Of a stretch of DNA of 49,208 nucleotides, positions 16,069 through 25,006 are shown in pieces. A program made the translations under genes and the position numbers. The notes beneath the pieces were generated by a model. That model was not told the DNA's origin. It worked only from the letters and a program-made list of their open reading frames with translations, and ran no database searches. The number at the start of each line of letters is the position of its first letter. The first letter of the stretch is position 1. The stretch covers positions 1-49,208 of the forward strand of contig CALMJY010000085.1 of assembly GCA_937864815.1 (NCBI GenBank), read 5' to 3'. Source of the stretch: an uncultured Bacteroidota bacterium. GTDB lineage: Bacteria > Bacteroidota > Bacteroidia > Bacteroidales > VadinHA17.

Positions 16069-18630
16069 ATGCTGATTAAGAGGCTTATAGCACTAACTGC
16101 CTGTCTTTTGATATTGTCCGGAAACTCATTTTCACAGAAAAAACAGAATCTTCTTCAGAACAACAGGAGAATTGAAAGAGTTTTAAGTTCCGGTTGGACA
16201 TTTAACTATTTCCCGAAAGAAAGTGCTCCGAAGAATTACGAAGCGTTCGGTTTTGATGATTCAAAATGGTCTGCTGTTTCACTTCCGCATGTATGGAGAA
16301 CCTATGAGACAACAGGAGAACTGCACCCATTTATTGTTAACAGTGCTGAAGATGATAATATGTACTGGTGGACCGGATGGGGATGGTACAGGCATCGCTT
16401 CTCCCTTAACAAGGAATTTTTCGGGAGAAAGGTTTTTCTTGAATTTGAAGGGGTGCAGAAAAACTGCAAGGTATGGTTAAATGGCAAACTCCTGGGAGAG
16501 CATAAAGGTGCTTATGGTTCATTTGATTATGATGTTACTGCAATTGTTAAACCCGAAGGGGCAGAAAATCAGCTTGTTATTGCAGTAAACAACTTTCAGG
16601 AAGGTACGACACCCTATTTTGCCTATACAGGAGGCAGTTACAATGAGTATGGCGGAATAATCCGCAATGTGAAACTAGTCCTTAAGGATCAGCTCTACAT
16701 ACCTATGCAGGGTTCAGCATCACATGAAGGGGGAACTTTTGTAACGACACCGTCTGTAAATGAAAAGGAAGCTGTTGTCAGGGTGCAGACATGGGTGAAG
16801 AATGATTATACAGTAAAAAAGAACTGTTCTTTGCAGACAACCATTCTGGATGCAACAAATAAGGTGGTGCAGGTAATTTCCTCACAATCATCGGTTAATC
16901 CCGGACAACTGTTTATGTTTGATCAGACATTCAAGCCTTTGAAAGCTCCCCGGTTGTGGTCCCCGGGAAATCCCTATTTGTACTCCATTAAATCAGAAGT
17001 AATTGACGGTAACAGTGTTGTGGATGTTTTTTCAAGTCCTCTTGGAATCAGAAACATTAGCTGGGATAACAGCACAAGGTCTCTTGCAATAAATGGTAAA
17101 AAGACGGAACTTTCCGGCGGCAACCGCAGGCAGGATTATCAATGGATAGGAGGCGCTGTTCCGGAGTGGCTGATCCTTATGGATATGCAGAGCATAGATA
17201 AAAAGGAAGGATATAATTTTATCAGGACAATTTATAACCAGGATAACAGACTTGTTTACGACCAGGCAGATAAGACCGGATTGTTGGTTGATGCGGAAAT
17301 AATCGGTGCAAATAACAGAAACCTTTCAGCCCAGGAAGCTGAACAAGTGGTAAAAGAGTATGTCAGAAGCAAGCGGAATCATCCTTCAATAGTTTTCTGG
17401 AGTTTCGGTGATGATGCGGCATTTTCAGCAGGTTCAAAAACTGCAATTGCAGAAGATGCAGGAAGGACTGTGATAAAAGGCAGAATAAATCCTGATATTA
17501 CTTTACCTGCTTATGGTTCGGATACCAGAAATTTACCTTCCACAACTGAGGTTGCAGGGATTGTACTTACAACCACTCATAGTAAAATCACTGCCGATAA
17601 GGGATCGCTTGTAATTATTTCAGCCGATACCAAAGACAGAAACGGTAATCCTGTAAAAAGTGATCCGCGGAATCTCCGGTGGACAGTCACAGGCCCGGCA
17701 ATACTTGCAGGTCCTTCTGATTTTGAGGCATACGGTCCCGGAAGTGCGAATGGCCGGAGTGGATGGAACAGCGGGTTCCCGGTGATAAATATTTTAAGGT
17801 CAACCGGTTTGCCGGGTAAGATAAAGGTTTCGGTATTTTCCAGCGGAATAGCATCCGGTACTCTCGAAATAACAGCCGAGGATTATAAACCCGATTATAC
17901 AGTTTTCAGACTACCAGTATTATCTGAAGAGGGACGTAAGCCGGTAGCACGACTGATAATTAACATGAACAGGCTCGATGAAATCAATAAGGAAATTGCA
18001 TTTTCACAGGAGCCTCTTACGTTTCCTGTTACCGACAGACAGGGACTTGGTAAAGCAGTCAGGGATTATATATATAAGTCCAATCCTTCACTCGATACAA
18101 CATCAATTGAGTTCAGGGCACTGACAGAAATACTGTCTTTACAACTGAATAATAATGGGGGAAAGATGTCGACTGATGATTATAATTATAATGCAGATCA
18201 CTTTAACAATTGCAGGCTGATTTATTCTTATATCATGGCCACAAAATTGCCTCCGTTGTACAAGGAAACCCTTAGAAAATATTACACAAAATCAGTCATT
18301 ACAGCAGGAAGTGAAAAGAATGCCGGAGATGAAATGAACTGGCTTAACTGGATCCCTTCAGGAGGCCAGGTGGTTATTGTGCAGAATGAATCAACAAAGA
18401 CCGGTTTAAAGGGGGTGGTTTATACAAAGAAAACAGCTCTTGAAGAAATTATAAGTACGATATATCCGCAGTTTTCCGGTTTCTCGGATGACGGAAAGGA
18501 AAGGGCTCTTACCTTTATTGGAAAGATGAACCCTTATGTTGATGCGGTGGATGCAGGAGGTAAAATTACTTACACTGCCCGTTCAGGGGAGATGATACTT
18601 ATCCCTCTGTACAAGTTTATCAGTGAGTAA
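16069..18630 (+). CDS. Exported glycoside hydrolase family 2-like protein with altered catalytic site
   Basis: 853 residues with a signal peptide (about 1-22, ending NSFSQ). Regions follow GH2 order: sugar-binding jelly roll (about 35-205, LPHVW, GWGWYRHRF, VWLNGKLLGEHKGAY), an Ig-like domain (about 206-330) and a TIM-barrel part (about 335-490) opening with LSGGNRRQDYQWIGGAVP. At the usual acid/base motif WSxGNE the protein reads WSFGDD (444-449), so the catalytic Glu is absent. The barrel then seems to end early, with no clear nucleophile strand. An Ig-like segment (about 495-630) and an unrecognised C-terminal domain (about 640-853) follow. It may be a binding protein or use other chemistry; a beta-galactosidase call would be unsafe. 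Confidence 0.8.
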   Translation: MLIKRLIALTACLLILSGNSFSQKKQNLLQNNRRIERVLSSGWTFNYFPKESAPKNYEAFGFDDSKWSAVSLPHVWRTYETTGELHPFIVNSAEDDNMYWWTGWGWYRHRFSLNKEFFGRKVFLEFEGVQKNCKVWLNGKLLGEHKGAYGSFDYDVTAIVKPEGAENQLVIAVNNFQEGTTPYFAYTGGSYNEYGGIIRNVKLVLKDQLYIPMQGSASHEGGTFVTTPSVNEKEAVVRVQTWVKNDYTVKKNCSLQTTILDATNKVVQVISSQSSVNPGQLFMFDQTFKPLKAPRLWSPGNPYLYSIKSEVIDGNSVVDVFSSPLGIRNISWDNSTRSLAINGKKTELSGGNRRQDYQWIGGAVPEWLILMDMQSIDKKEGYNFIRTIYNQDNRLVYDQADKTGLLVDAEIIGANNRNLSAQEAEQVVKEYVRSKRNHPSIVFWSFGDDAAFSAGSKTAIAEDAGRTVIKGRINPDITLPAYGSDTRNLPSTTEVAGIVLTTTHSKITADKGSLVIISADTKDRNGNPVKSDPRNLRWTVTGPAILAGPSDFEAYGPGSANGRSGWNSGFPVINILRSTGLPGKIKVSVFSSGIASGTLEITAEDYKPDYTVFRLPVLSEEGRKPVARLIINMNRLDEINKEIAFSQEPLTFPVTDRQGLGKAVRDYIYKSNPSLDTTSIEFRALTEILSLQLNNNGGKMSTDDYNYNADHFNNCRLIYSYIMATKLPPLYKETLRKYYTKSVITAGSEKNAGDEMNWLNWIPSGGQVVIVQNESTKTGLKGVVYTKKTALEEIISTIYPQFSGFSDDGKERALTFIGKMNPYVDAVDAGGKITYTARSGEMILIPLYKFISE

Positions 18631-18640
18631 ATATAAGGCG

Positions 18641-18722
18641 TCCCGATAGCTATCGGGAGGCGACTGGCTTCAGGTTGAGAACCTGTCGCCGGTAGCCTGT
18701 CGCCGGTTGCCGGTAGCCTATC
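18641..18722. repeat. 18-bp palindrome plus CCTGTCGCC/CCGGTAGCC repeat array
   Basis: Just after the GH2-like stop codon lies a perfect 18-bp palindrome, TCCCGATAGCTATCGGGA (18641-18658). It is followed at 18681-18722 by diverged copies of the CGCCTGT/CGCCGGT word also found between ilvN and ilvC. There is no T-run after the palindrome, so it is more likely a dispersed repeat than a dedicated terminator. Confidence 0.8.
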
Positions 18723-18776
18723 ACTTTATTGTTGTAAAAATTTCATATATTCGAAAAAAATTAAACTCTGACATAT

Positions 18777-19652
18777 ATGAAAAAAAGAAACCTCCTTGCC
18801 GTTATTATTTTGGTGGCTTTTTCAGGCCTTCTCCTGACATCAGTTAACTCCTGCACCAAAGCTCCGAAGAAAAATATCGGACTGCAGCTTTATTCACTGC
18901 GTGATTCAATAAAGAATAATGTACCCGCTACTCTCGAAAAAGTAAGTAAGATGGGTTATACATTTGTTGAACCTGCCGGATATCGCGATGGAAAGTTCTA
19001 TGATATGGAACCCGCTGATTTCAAAGCATTATGCGATAAGAATAACCTCCTCGTCCTAAGTTCACATATGGGAAGTCAACTGCCTGATTCAGCCGGCTGG
19101 AATGATGCTATGGCATGGTGGGACAAATGTATAGAAGCCCATTCAGCAGTTGGTGTAAAGTATATGGTACAGCCTTCAATAGGAGGCGCTGCATACCAGG
19201 ATATCAGCGTTCTCAAAAGATATTGTGTCTATTTCAATGCTATCGGCGAAAAATGTAAAGCAAAAGGCATTAAGTTCGGATATCATAATCATGACAAGGA
19301 GTTTTCAACCCTGCTTGAAGGACAGCCTGTTCTTGATATCATGCTGACAAATACCGATCCTTCTCTTGTATGTTTTGAACTGGATCTCTATTGGGTAGTT
19401 GTGGGTGGAGCAAATCCTGTGGATTATTTCAATAAATATCCTGGACGCTTTGAACTGTGGCATATTAAAGACAAGGAAGAAGTCGGAGCAAGTGGTATGA
19501 TGGACTTCAAAGCAATATGGGCCGGAGCAGCAACCTCAGGATTGCAGTACGGTATTGTTGAGGTTGAAGAGTATAACCATGACCAGTTCACAAGCTGCAA
19601 AATGAGTCTCGACTTCCTTCATGCAGCTGAGTACGTTGTAATGCCGAAATAA
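18777..19652 (+). CDS. Xylose isomerase-like TIM-barrel lipoprotein (sugar isomerase/epimerase family)
   Basis: 291 residues with a lipoprotein signal ending SVNSC (Cys26). The mature part is an AP-endonuclease-2/xylose-isomerase-like barrel: KNIGLQLYSLRD at its start, then SSHMGSQLPD, GIKFGYHNHDKEF, CFELDLYWVVVGG and FELWHIKDKE, with acidic and His residues suited to bind a divalent metal. Exported members of this family occur in Bacteroidota beside Gfo/Idh/MocA oxidoreductases and are linked to keto-sugar chemistry; the exact substrate here is unknown. A -7-like TATATTCG (18746-18753) precedes it. It probably begins the long plus-strand run. Confidence 0.85.
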   Translation: MKKRNLLAVIILVAFSGLLLTSVNSCTKAPKKNIGLQLYSLRDSIKNNVPATLEKVSKMGYTFVEPAGYRDGKFYDMEPADFKALCDKNNLLVLSSHMGSQLPDSAGWNDAMAWWDKCIEAHSAVGVKYMVQPSIGGAAYQDISVLKRYCVYFNAIGEKCKAKGIKFGYHNHDKEFSTLLEGQPVLDIMLTNTDPSLVCFELDLYWVVVGGANPVDYFNKYPGRFELWHIKDKEEVGASGMMDFKAIWAGAATSGLQYGIVEVEEYNHDQFTSCKMSLDFLHAAEYVVMPK

Positions 19653-19667
19653 TTTTAAATTAATTTT

Positions 19668-19832
19668 TAACCACAGAGGTCACAAAGGATTGTATCCAAA
19701 GTCTTTTTTGACCCCCAAACCCCCCAGGGGGGGCTTCGAAGAACATTGATTTTTATAAGTCCCCCTTGGGGGATTTAGGGGTGGTTTGCAATAAGAGAAC
19801 TCTTTTACATCCTTTTGTGCCCTTTGTGGTTG
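19668..19832. repeat. Nested repeats: AACCACA inverted pair around REP-like copy B
   Basis: An inverted pair (AACCACAGAGGTCACAAAGG from 19669, and its degenerate complement ending CCTTTGTGGTT near 19829) flanks a REP-like element at 19711-19785. That element is a C/G-run arm ending GGGGGGGCTT, an AT spacer, and an arm AAGTCCCCCTTGGGGGATTT continuing AGGGGTGG. Two repeat families thus sit one inside the other in the gap before the amidohydrolase gene. Confidence 0.8.
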
Positions 19833-19870
19833 ATGGATCTAATAACCTGATTTTCCCTAAATTCGCTTCT

Positions 19871-20953
19871 ATGAAGAAAATAGCTTCCTTTTTTGTTTTA
19901 TCAGTACTTATTTTTTTCTGTTACTCATGCAGAGACAAATATTACACAGAAACTGATTTTAAGAAAGTACTCAAAGTCGATACTCATGTTCACATTGTTA
20001 CTGATAAAGGATTTTTTGAGAATCAGGCCGCTGAGGATAATTTTGCACTTATAACAATTAATGTTGATCATGGCGATCCTGCTGCTCTTCAGTACCAGCT
20101 TGATAAGGCTGTACTATCAGCAAAGAAATACCCCGGAAGGGTATTCTATGAGCCATCCTTTTATTTTGATACTGCCGGCTGGGGCACTGAACAATGGAGC
20201 TTAAAAGTAATATCGGAACTTGAGAAGGGAATTGCAGACAGACCTGTAGGAGTGAAGCTCTGGAAAAATATAGGTATGACTGTAAGAGACAGAGACGGTA
20301 AGTTCATCATGGTTGACGATCCCGGACTACAGCCTGTTATCGATTTCATTAAGTCCAAAAATCTGCCTGTGACAGGCCATCTGGGGGAACCACGAAATTG
20401 CTGGCTGCCTCTTGAGGAGATGACAATAAAAGGCGATATGGGCTATTTTAAGAATAATCCGCAGTACCATATGTTCCTGCATCCCGAATACCCGTCTTAT
20501 GAAGATCAGATTAATGCCCGTGATCATTTGCTCGAAATGAATCCTGATCTGAAATTTATCGGATGCCATCTTGGAAGCCTCGAATATGATGTTGATGAAC
20601 TTGCAAAAAGGCTTGACAGGTTTCCCAACCTGGCAGTCGATATGGCAGCAAGGATTTCACATCTGAAATTTCAGTCAGTGACTGACAGGGAAAAGGTCCG
20701 GAATTTCTGTATCAGGTACCAGGACCGGTTAATGTATGGAACAGATCTTGACGATATGAGAGCAAAGAACCGTGAAGAGCTTGGCAAAGCATTGCATGGT
20801 ACCTGGCTTTCCGACTGGAAGTTCTTTACAGAAGAAGAGGAGATGTCAACGGGTGAATTTGAAGGTAAATTCAAAGGACTTAAGCTTCCGGCAGAGGTTA
20901 TTGATAAAATATACCATGAAAATGCTATACTGTGGTATAAACTGAAACTATGA
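19871..20953 (+). CDS. Amidohydrolase-2 family lipoprotein
   Basis: The frame is open from 19766, but the first 35 codons run through the repeat. The ATG at 19871 starts a proper lipoprotein signal (MKKIASFFVLSVLIFFCYSC), so it is chosen, giving 360 residues. The mature protein is a metal-dependent amidohydrolase: LKVDTHVHIVTD supplies HxH, GHLGEP and IGCHLGSLEYD supply further His residues, and LMYGTDLDD the C-terminal Asp. Family members hydrolyse lactones, amides or decarboxylate; the substrate is not evident. Overlaps the next gene by 4 bases (ATGA). Confidence 0.85.
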   Translation: MKKIASFFVLSVLIFFCYSCRDKYYTETDFKKVLKVDTHVHIVTDKGFFENQAAEDNFALITINVDHGDPAALQYQLDKAVLSAKKYPGRVFYEPSFYFDTAGWGTEQWSLKVISELEKGIADRPVGVKLWKNIGMTVRDRDGKFIMVDDPGLQPVIDFIKSKNLPVTGHLGEPRNCWLPLEEMTIKGDMGYFKNNPQYHMFLHPEYPSYEDQINARDHLLEMNPDLKFIGCHLGSLEYDVDELAKRLDRFPNLAVDMAARISHLKFQSVTDREKVRNFCIRYQDRLMYGTDLDDMRAKNREELGKALHGTWLSDWKFFTEEEEMSTGEFEGKFKGLKLPAEVIDKIYHENAILWYKLKL

Positions 20954-23013
20954 AAAAATACAATATACTGTTTTTATGTGGATTAGTCCTGTTATTTTTT
21001 AGCTGTGGTGATAAAAATTCAGGTAAAAATGGTTCTCAGGGCAATTTTCCGGATAGCCTTCCTTCCGTCCTTGCAGAAAACCATTCCGATCTGATTTATG
21101 GCAGCATGCGTTACGAGGCTGCCATCAGGTTTGCACAACATGTGTTGCCTCACAGGCCTGAAGACCTCATTAAGTATAAACAGGAACTGAGAAAAACCAT
21201 AATAGAAAAGGCCGGCATTTTAATCGATCACGATCTGCCATTAAATATGGATGAGACAGGCTCTGTGCAGTTGAAAGGTTACACAGTTAAAAATATTATT
21301 TTTCAAACCCGTCCCGGGGTGTATGCAACTGCCAATCTTTACATCCCTGACGGACAGGGACCATTTCCCGGAGTAATTAACCTGCTTGGACACTGGAGGA
21401 AAGGGAAGATAGATTCTACCGGACCACAGGCGGTGGGACATACTCTCGCATCTAGCGGATATGTGTGCCTTACTGTTGATCCCTGGGGTTCCGGCGAGAG
21501 AACAACTACTCATGGTGATTTTGAATATCATGGTGCTAATCTGGGAGCTTCGCTGATGAATATTGGCGAAAGTCTTCTGGGTGTGCAGGTTTCTGACAAT
21601 ATGAGGGGAATAGACTTACTATGCTCGCTTCCGCAGGTTGATAAGGAGAGGATTGGCGCTACCGGAGCAAGCGGAGGCGGAAATCAGACAATGTGGTTAT
21701 CGGCTGTCGATGAAAGAGTGAAAGCCTCTGTGCCTGTTGTAAGTGTAGGTTCATTTGAATCCTATATAATGAGATCAAACTGCATCTGCGAATTGCTTGT
21801 TGACGGATTGACATTTACTGAGGAATCAGGTATCCTTGTTCTCGCAAATGCCCCGTTATTGATCAACCATTCAGAGGATGACAGTCCGACATTTTTTCCT
21901 TCAGAGATGCTCAGGACGTATTCAAATGCAAAAAAAGCCTTTGTTGCACAGGGAGTGGCAAATAATATTTCCTTCCGGATATTTGATCTGCCTCACGGAT
22001 ATAAGAAAGAAGACCGTGAAGCCATGCTCGGATGGTTTAATATGCACCTTAAAAATGAAGGTGCCGGAGAACCTGTAAAAGAACAAGCCTTTACACAGCT
22101 TCCTGAAGAAAAGCTGATGGTCTTTGCTGTGGGTCAGCGCGATAAGAATGTTGTATCAACCGATCAGTATTGTAAAAAACGTGGCACCGAATTGAAAGAA
22201 CGGTTCATGAATTCGGGGACTATTAATGCGGAAAAGAAAAAAAGTGATCTAAGGAAAATACTCAGGACAGACACTCAACCTGAAAATGTGAAAGTAAATG
22301 AACTTCCATCACTTTCAGGCTGGGAACTTCTTACAATTGAAACCTCTGGCAAAACAATAATCCCGCTTCTCCTCTCAGAACCATCCGGGAAAGAATCAGT
22401 TTATACAGTTTTATGCAGTTCTGCAGGCAAGGATTCAATACCTTTTTCACTTATTGATGAGTACAGAAAAAAAGGAGAAGGAATAGTAATTGTCGACCTT
22501 AAGGGTGTTGGAGAGCAGACATCGACTGAGTCAAAACAATATGATTACAATGGACGTTTACATACCCTTTCACGGGCAGAACTCTGGCTTGGCCGCACAA
22601 TTATGGGCGAATGGGTAAGGGAGCTTGGTCTTGTTACCCGGTATCTTACTTCTGAACTGAAAGCCTCAAAAGTTAATATTGACGGCACAGGCGAAGCAGG
22701 CCTGGCAGCACTTTTCCTGGCTGCAACAGATGGAAAAATAAACAATGTAACACTCAGGCAGGCACCTGCAAGCTATGTTTTCGATATTCGTGAAAATGTC
22801 AGTTTTTTCAGTATGGGAATTCATCTTCCGGGTTTCCTTTTATGGGGAGATGTTTCCCTTGCAGCTGCACTTACGGGCAAAAATGTTGTATTCATTAATC
22901 CTCTGACTATGTCAGGTGGCAGCCTCACTGAAGAGAATATCAGAGCACTGAATGATGAATATGCAAGGGTTCGCCAGAGGACAGGTATGGAAGGAAGAAC
23001 AGAATTTAAATGA
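20950..23013 (+). CDS. Tandem alpha/beta hydrolase lipoprotein, second domain apparently inactive
   Basis: 687 residues with a lipoprotein signal (LLFFSC, Cys19). Domain one (about 60-375) is an acetyl-xylan-esterase/dienelactone-hydrolase-like fold: oxyanion-side LLGHWR, VDPWGSGER, nucleophile elbow GATGASGGG (Ser241), acid in INHSEDD (about D310) and His in FDLPHG (H349). Domain two (about 450-687) repeats the layout, with VDLKGVGEQ resembling VDPWGSGE, but at the elbow it reads GTGEAG with Glu582 where Ser should be. A deacylase on sugar esters is plausible for domain one. It overlaps both neighbours by 4 bases. Confidence 0.82.
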   Translation: MKKYNILFLCGLVLLFFSCGDKNSGKNGSQGNFPDSLPSVLAENHSDLIYGSMRYEAAIRFAQHVLPHRPEDLIKYKQELRKTIIEKAGILIDHDLPLNMDETGSVQLKGYTVKNIIFQTRPGVYATANLYIPDGQGPFPGVINLLGHWRKGKIDSTGPQAVGHTLASSGYVCLTVDPWGSGERTTTHGDFEYHGANLGASLMNIGESLLGVQVSDNMRGIDLLCSLPQVDKERIGATGASGGGNQTMWLSAVDERVKASVPVVSVGSFESYIMRSNCICELLVDGLTFTEESGILVLANAPLLINHSEDDSPTFFPSEMLRTYSNAKKAFVAQGVANNISFRIFDLPHGYKKEDREAMLGWFNMHLKNEGAGEPVKEQAFTQLPEEKLMVFAVGQRDKNVVSTDQYCKKRGTELKERFMNSGTINAEKKKSDLRKILRTDTQPENVKVNELPSLSGWELLTIETSGKTIIPLLLSEPSGKESVYTVLCSSAGKDSIPFSLIDEYRKKGEGIVIVDLKGVGEQTSTESKQYDYNGRLHTLSRAELWLGRTIMGEWVRELGLVTRYLTSELKASKVNIDGTGEAGLAALFLAATDGKINNVTLRQAPASYVFDIRENVSFFSMGIHLPGFLLWGDVSLAAALTGKNVVFINPLTMSGGSLTEENIRALNDEYARVRQRTGMEGRTEFK

Positions 23014-23894
23014 CAGATGATATGAAAAGAGCTACAACCAGACGGGAATTTATCGCCAGAAGCTCAATAGCCGGAGCAGGAACAATGCTGGGGATGAAGG
23101 CTTTTTCTCCGGATGAGATCAGGTCAAGTGCTGATGAAAAGACTATTCCGGTCAGGCCACGCTACTACAGGTGGCATGTTGATCAGGGAGTTGAGTGGAC
23201 TGAGGCAAACACACGACATAATCAGTTAAACTGGCAGATACCTGTTTCACAAACTGCCCTTGTTCTTGTCGATGTATGGCAGCGGCATTATATAAAGGAT
23301 CCTGAAGAAAGGGCAGAGATGATTATTAACACAAAGCTCATTCCTTTACTGACTTCACTGAGGAAATCAGGTATTAAGATTATTCATGCTCCTTCACCTG
23401 AAGTGGCAGTAACCAGCCCAAACTGGATCAGGGTCCAAACAAAGGAACAGGTATTCTCAAAACGTGACACCTGGCCCCCTGAAGAATTTTTATCTTCAAC
23501 AGGTGAATATAAACCTTTTGCAATGCCTTATGAACCAATGGAGGAAGTCCGGCAAAAAATGGCTCCGCTGACTTTTCATCCTAAAGTACTTCCCCAGGAG
23601 GGAGAACCTGTTGTCGCAAACGGAGCGGAGCTTCATGAGTATCTTAAGCAAAACAAATTACTCTTTCTCCTGTATGCAGGATTTAATACCAATGCCTGTA
23701 TAATAAACCGTGACTATGGTACTATAAGGATGAGAGACCGGGGTTACAGGATCATACTTGTCAGGGATTGTACAACCGGGATGGAGTCGAAGGAAACACA
23801 GGCAACACTTGCCCAGACAAATAGTACAATTTTAAATCTTGAGATGTTCGGATGCTTTACTGTAGCCTCTGACGAATTGATAAAAGGCGTATAA
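23010..23894 (+). CDS. Tat-exported isochorismatase-like cysteine hydrolase
   Basis: 294 residues. A twin-arginine signal (TTRREFIARSS, then AGAGTMLGMKAF) suggests export after folding. The body is an isochorismatase-fold hydrolase with Asp in LVLVDVWQ (D88), a candidate Lys in FHPKVLP (K192) and Cys in NTNACIINRD (C230). Relatives hydrolyse amides such as nicotinamide, N-carbamoyl sarcosine or ureides; which one applies here cannot be read. ATGA overlap with the upstream esterase. The ATG at 23022 (MKRATTRREF) is an alternative start. Confidence 0.85.
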   Translation: MTDDMKRATTRREFIARSSIAGAGTMLGMKAFSPDEIRSSADEKTIPVRPRYYRWHVDQGVEWTEANTRHNQLNWQIPVSQTALVLVDVWQRHYIKDPEERAEMIINTKLIPLLTSLRKSGIKIIHAPSPEVAVTSPNWIRVQTKEQVFSKRDTWPPEEFLSSTGEYKPFAMPYEPMEEVRQKMAPLTFHPKVLPQEGEPVVANGAELHEYLKQNKLLFLLYAGFNTNACIINRDYGTIRMRDRGYRIILVRDCTTGMESKETQATLAQTNSTILNLEMFGCFTVASDELIKGV

Positions 23895-23928
23895 GCCTGA
23901 AATATTCAAGGTATATCGTATATCTGCA

Positions 23929-24972
23929 ATGCAGTACACCGAAATAAAAAACACCGGGATTAAAATTCCCTCCATCATCTTCGGGACAAGCGCACTTGGT
24001 AATCTGTACAAATCCCTGGATAAAAATACCAAACTGGCTATTGTAAGGGAGTGTCTGAATTCAGTTGAAGGTCCGGTTGTATTTGATTCTGCCGGTAAGT
24101 ATGGAGCAGGACTTGCACTTGAGGAACTGGGAAGAATACTTACAGAACTTGGTGTCGACCCCGGGAAAGTAGTTATCAGCAATAAACTGGGATGGCTTCG
24201 TACGGAATTGATATCGGCTGAACCGACTTTTGAAAAGGGAGTGTGGGTGGATATCAATTATGATGCACGGCAGGAGATAGGCAGGGAGGGAATAATGCGC
24301 TGCCTCAAACAGGGAAACGAATTGCTGGGTTCAGTTTACCGTCCCGGACTTCTTTCAGTTCATGATCCCGATGAATATCTGGCAAAGGCAGGGAATGATG
24401 CAGAACTCAGGAAAAAACTCTTTGACGATATCATCGAGGCTTACAGGAAGCTTTTTGAAATTAAAAAGGATGAAGGATCAATAGCTGTGGGTATAGGGGC
24501 AAAAGACTGGAAGATAATCAGGCAGATATCAGAGAAAATTGACCTTGACTGGATAATGATAGCCAATAGCCTTACTCTTTACAGCCATCCGTCAGATCTT
24601 GTAAAATTTATGACTGATCAGGGCAAAAAAGGTATAACAATAATAAATTCAGCTGTTTTTAACGGAGGATTCCTGATAGGCGGGGATTATTTTAACTATC
24701 GTCCGCTTAACAGGGAAGACCCCGGGGATTTGCAGTTGTATAAATGGAGAGAAGCATTTTTCAGTATCTGCGACATGTACCAGGTGAGGCCTTCACATGC
24801 CTGTATCCGATTTGGAATGAGTCATCCTTCCGTTTCTTCAGTTGCATTGAATACATCAGATCCGGGACATGTAAAAAGAAATGTGGAAGAAGTTGAAAAT
24901 GAAATAAAGCCTCTCTTTTTCGATGCAATGAAAGAAAAAAATCTGATTGACAGGGATTACCCTTTTATTTGA
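23929..24972 (+). CDS. Aldo/keto reductase, L-fucose dehydrogenase type
   Basis: 347 residues, no signal peptide, so cytosolic. The AKR tetrad is present: Asp53 and Tyr58 (FDSAGKYG), Lys86 (ISNKLGW), His145 (LSVHDPDEY). The C-terminal RPSHACIRFGMSHPSVSSVAL matches the NAD(P) side of AKR barrels. Overall it resembles the D-threo-aldose/L-fucose 1-dehydrogenase group, which turns the free sugar into its lactone. The adjoining Zn-dehydrogenase and sugar lactonase support that reading, but L-galactose, L-rhamnose or D-arabinose are equally possible substrates. Confidence 0.82.
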   Translation: MQYTEIKNTGIKIPSIIFGTSALGNLYKSLDKNTKLAIVRECLNSVEGPVVFDSAGKYGAGLALEELGRILTELGVDPGKVVISNKLGWLRTELISAEPTFEKGVWVDINYDARQEIGREGIMRCLKQGNELLGSVYRPGLLSVHDPDEYLAKAGNDAELRKKLFDDIIEAYRKLFEIKKDEGSIAVGIGAKDWKIIRQISEKIDLDWIMIANSLTLYSHPSDLVKFMTDQGKKGITIINSAVFNGGFLIGGDYFNYRPLNREDPGDLQLYKWREAFFSICDMYQVRPSHACIRFGMSHPSVSSVALNTSDPGHVKRNVEEVENEIKPLFFDAMKEKNLIDRDYPFI

Positions 24973-25006
24973 AAAATCTGATTAACCTTGATAACTAAAT
25001 TAAGCT

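Noticed and set aside
16069-18630. Active beta-galactosidase call
   Set aside because: GH2 catalytic Glu positions are not preserved, so only GH2-like is claimed.
19766-19870. N-terminal 35-codon extension of the amidohydrolase
   Set aside because: It runs through the REP-like and AACCACA repeats and hides a good lipoprotein signal that starts at 19871.
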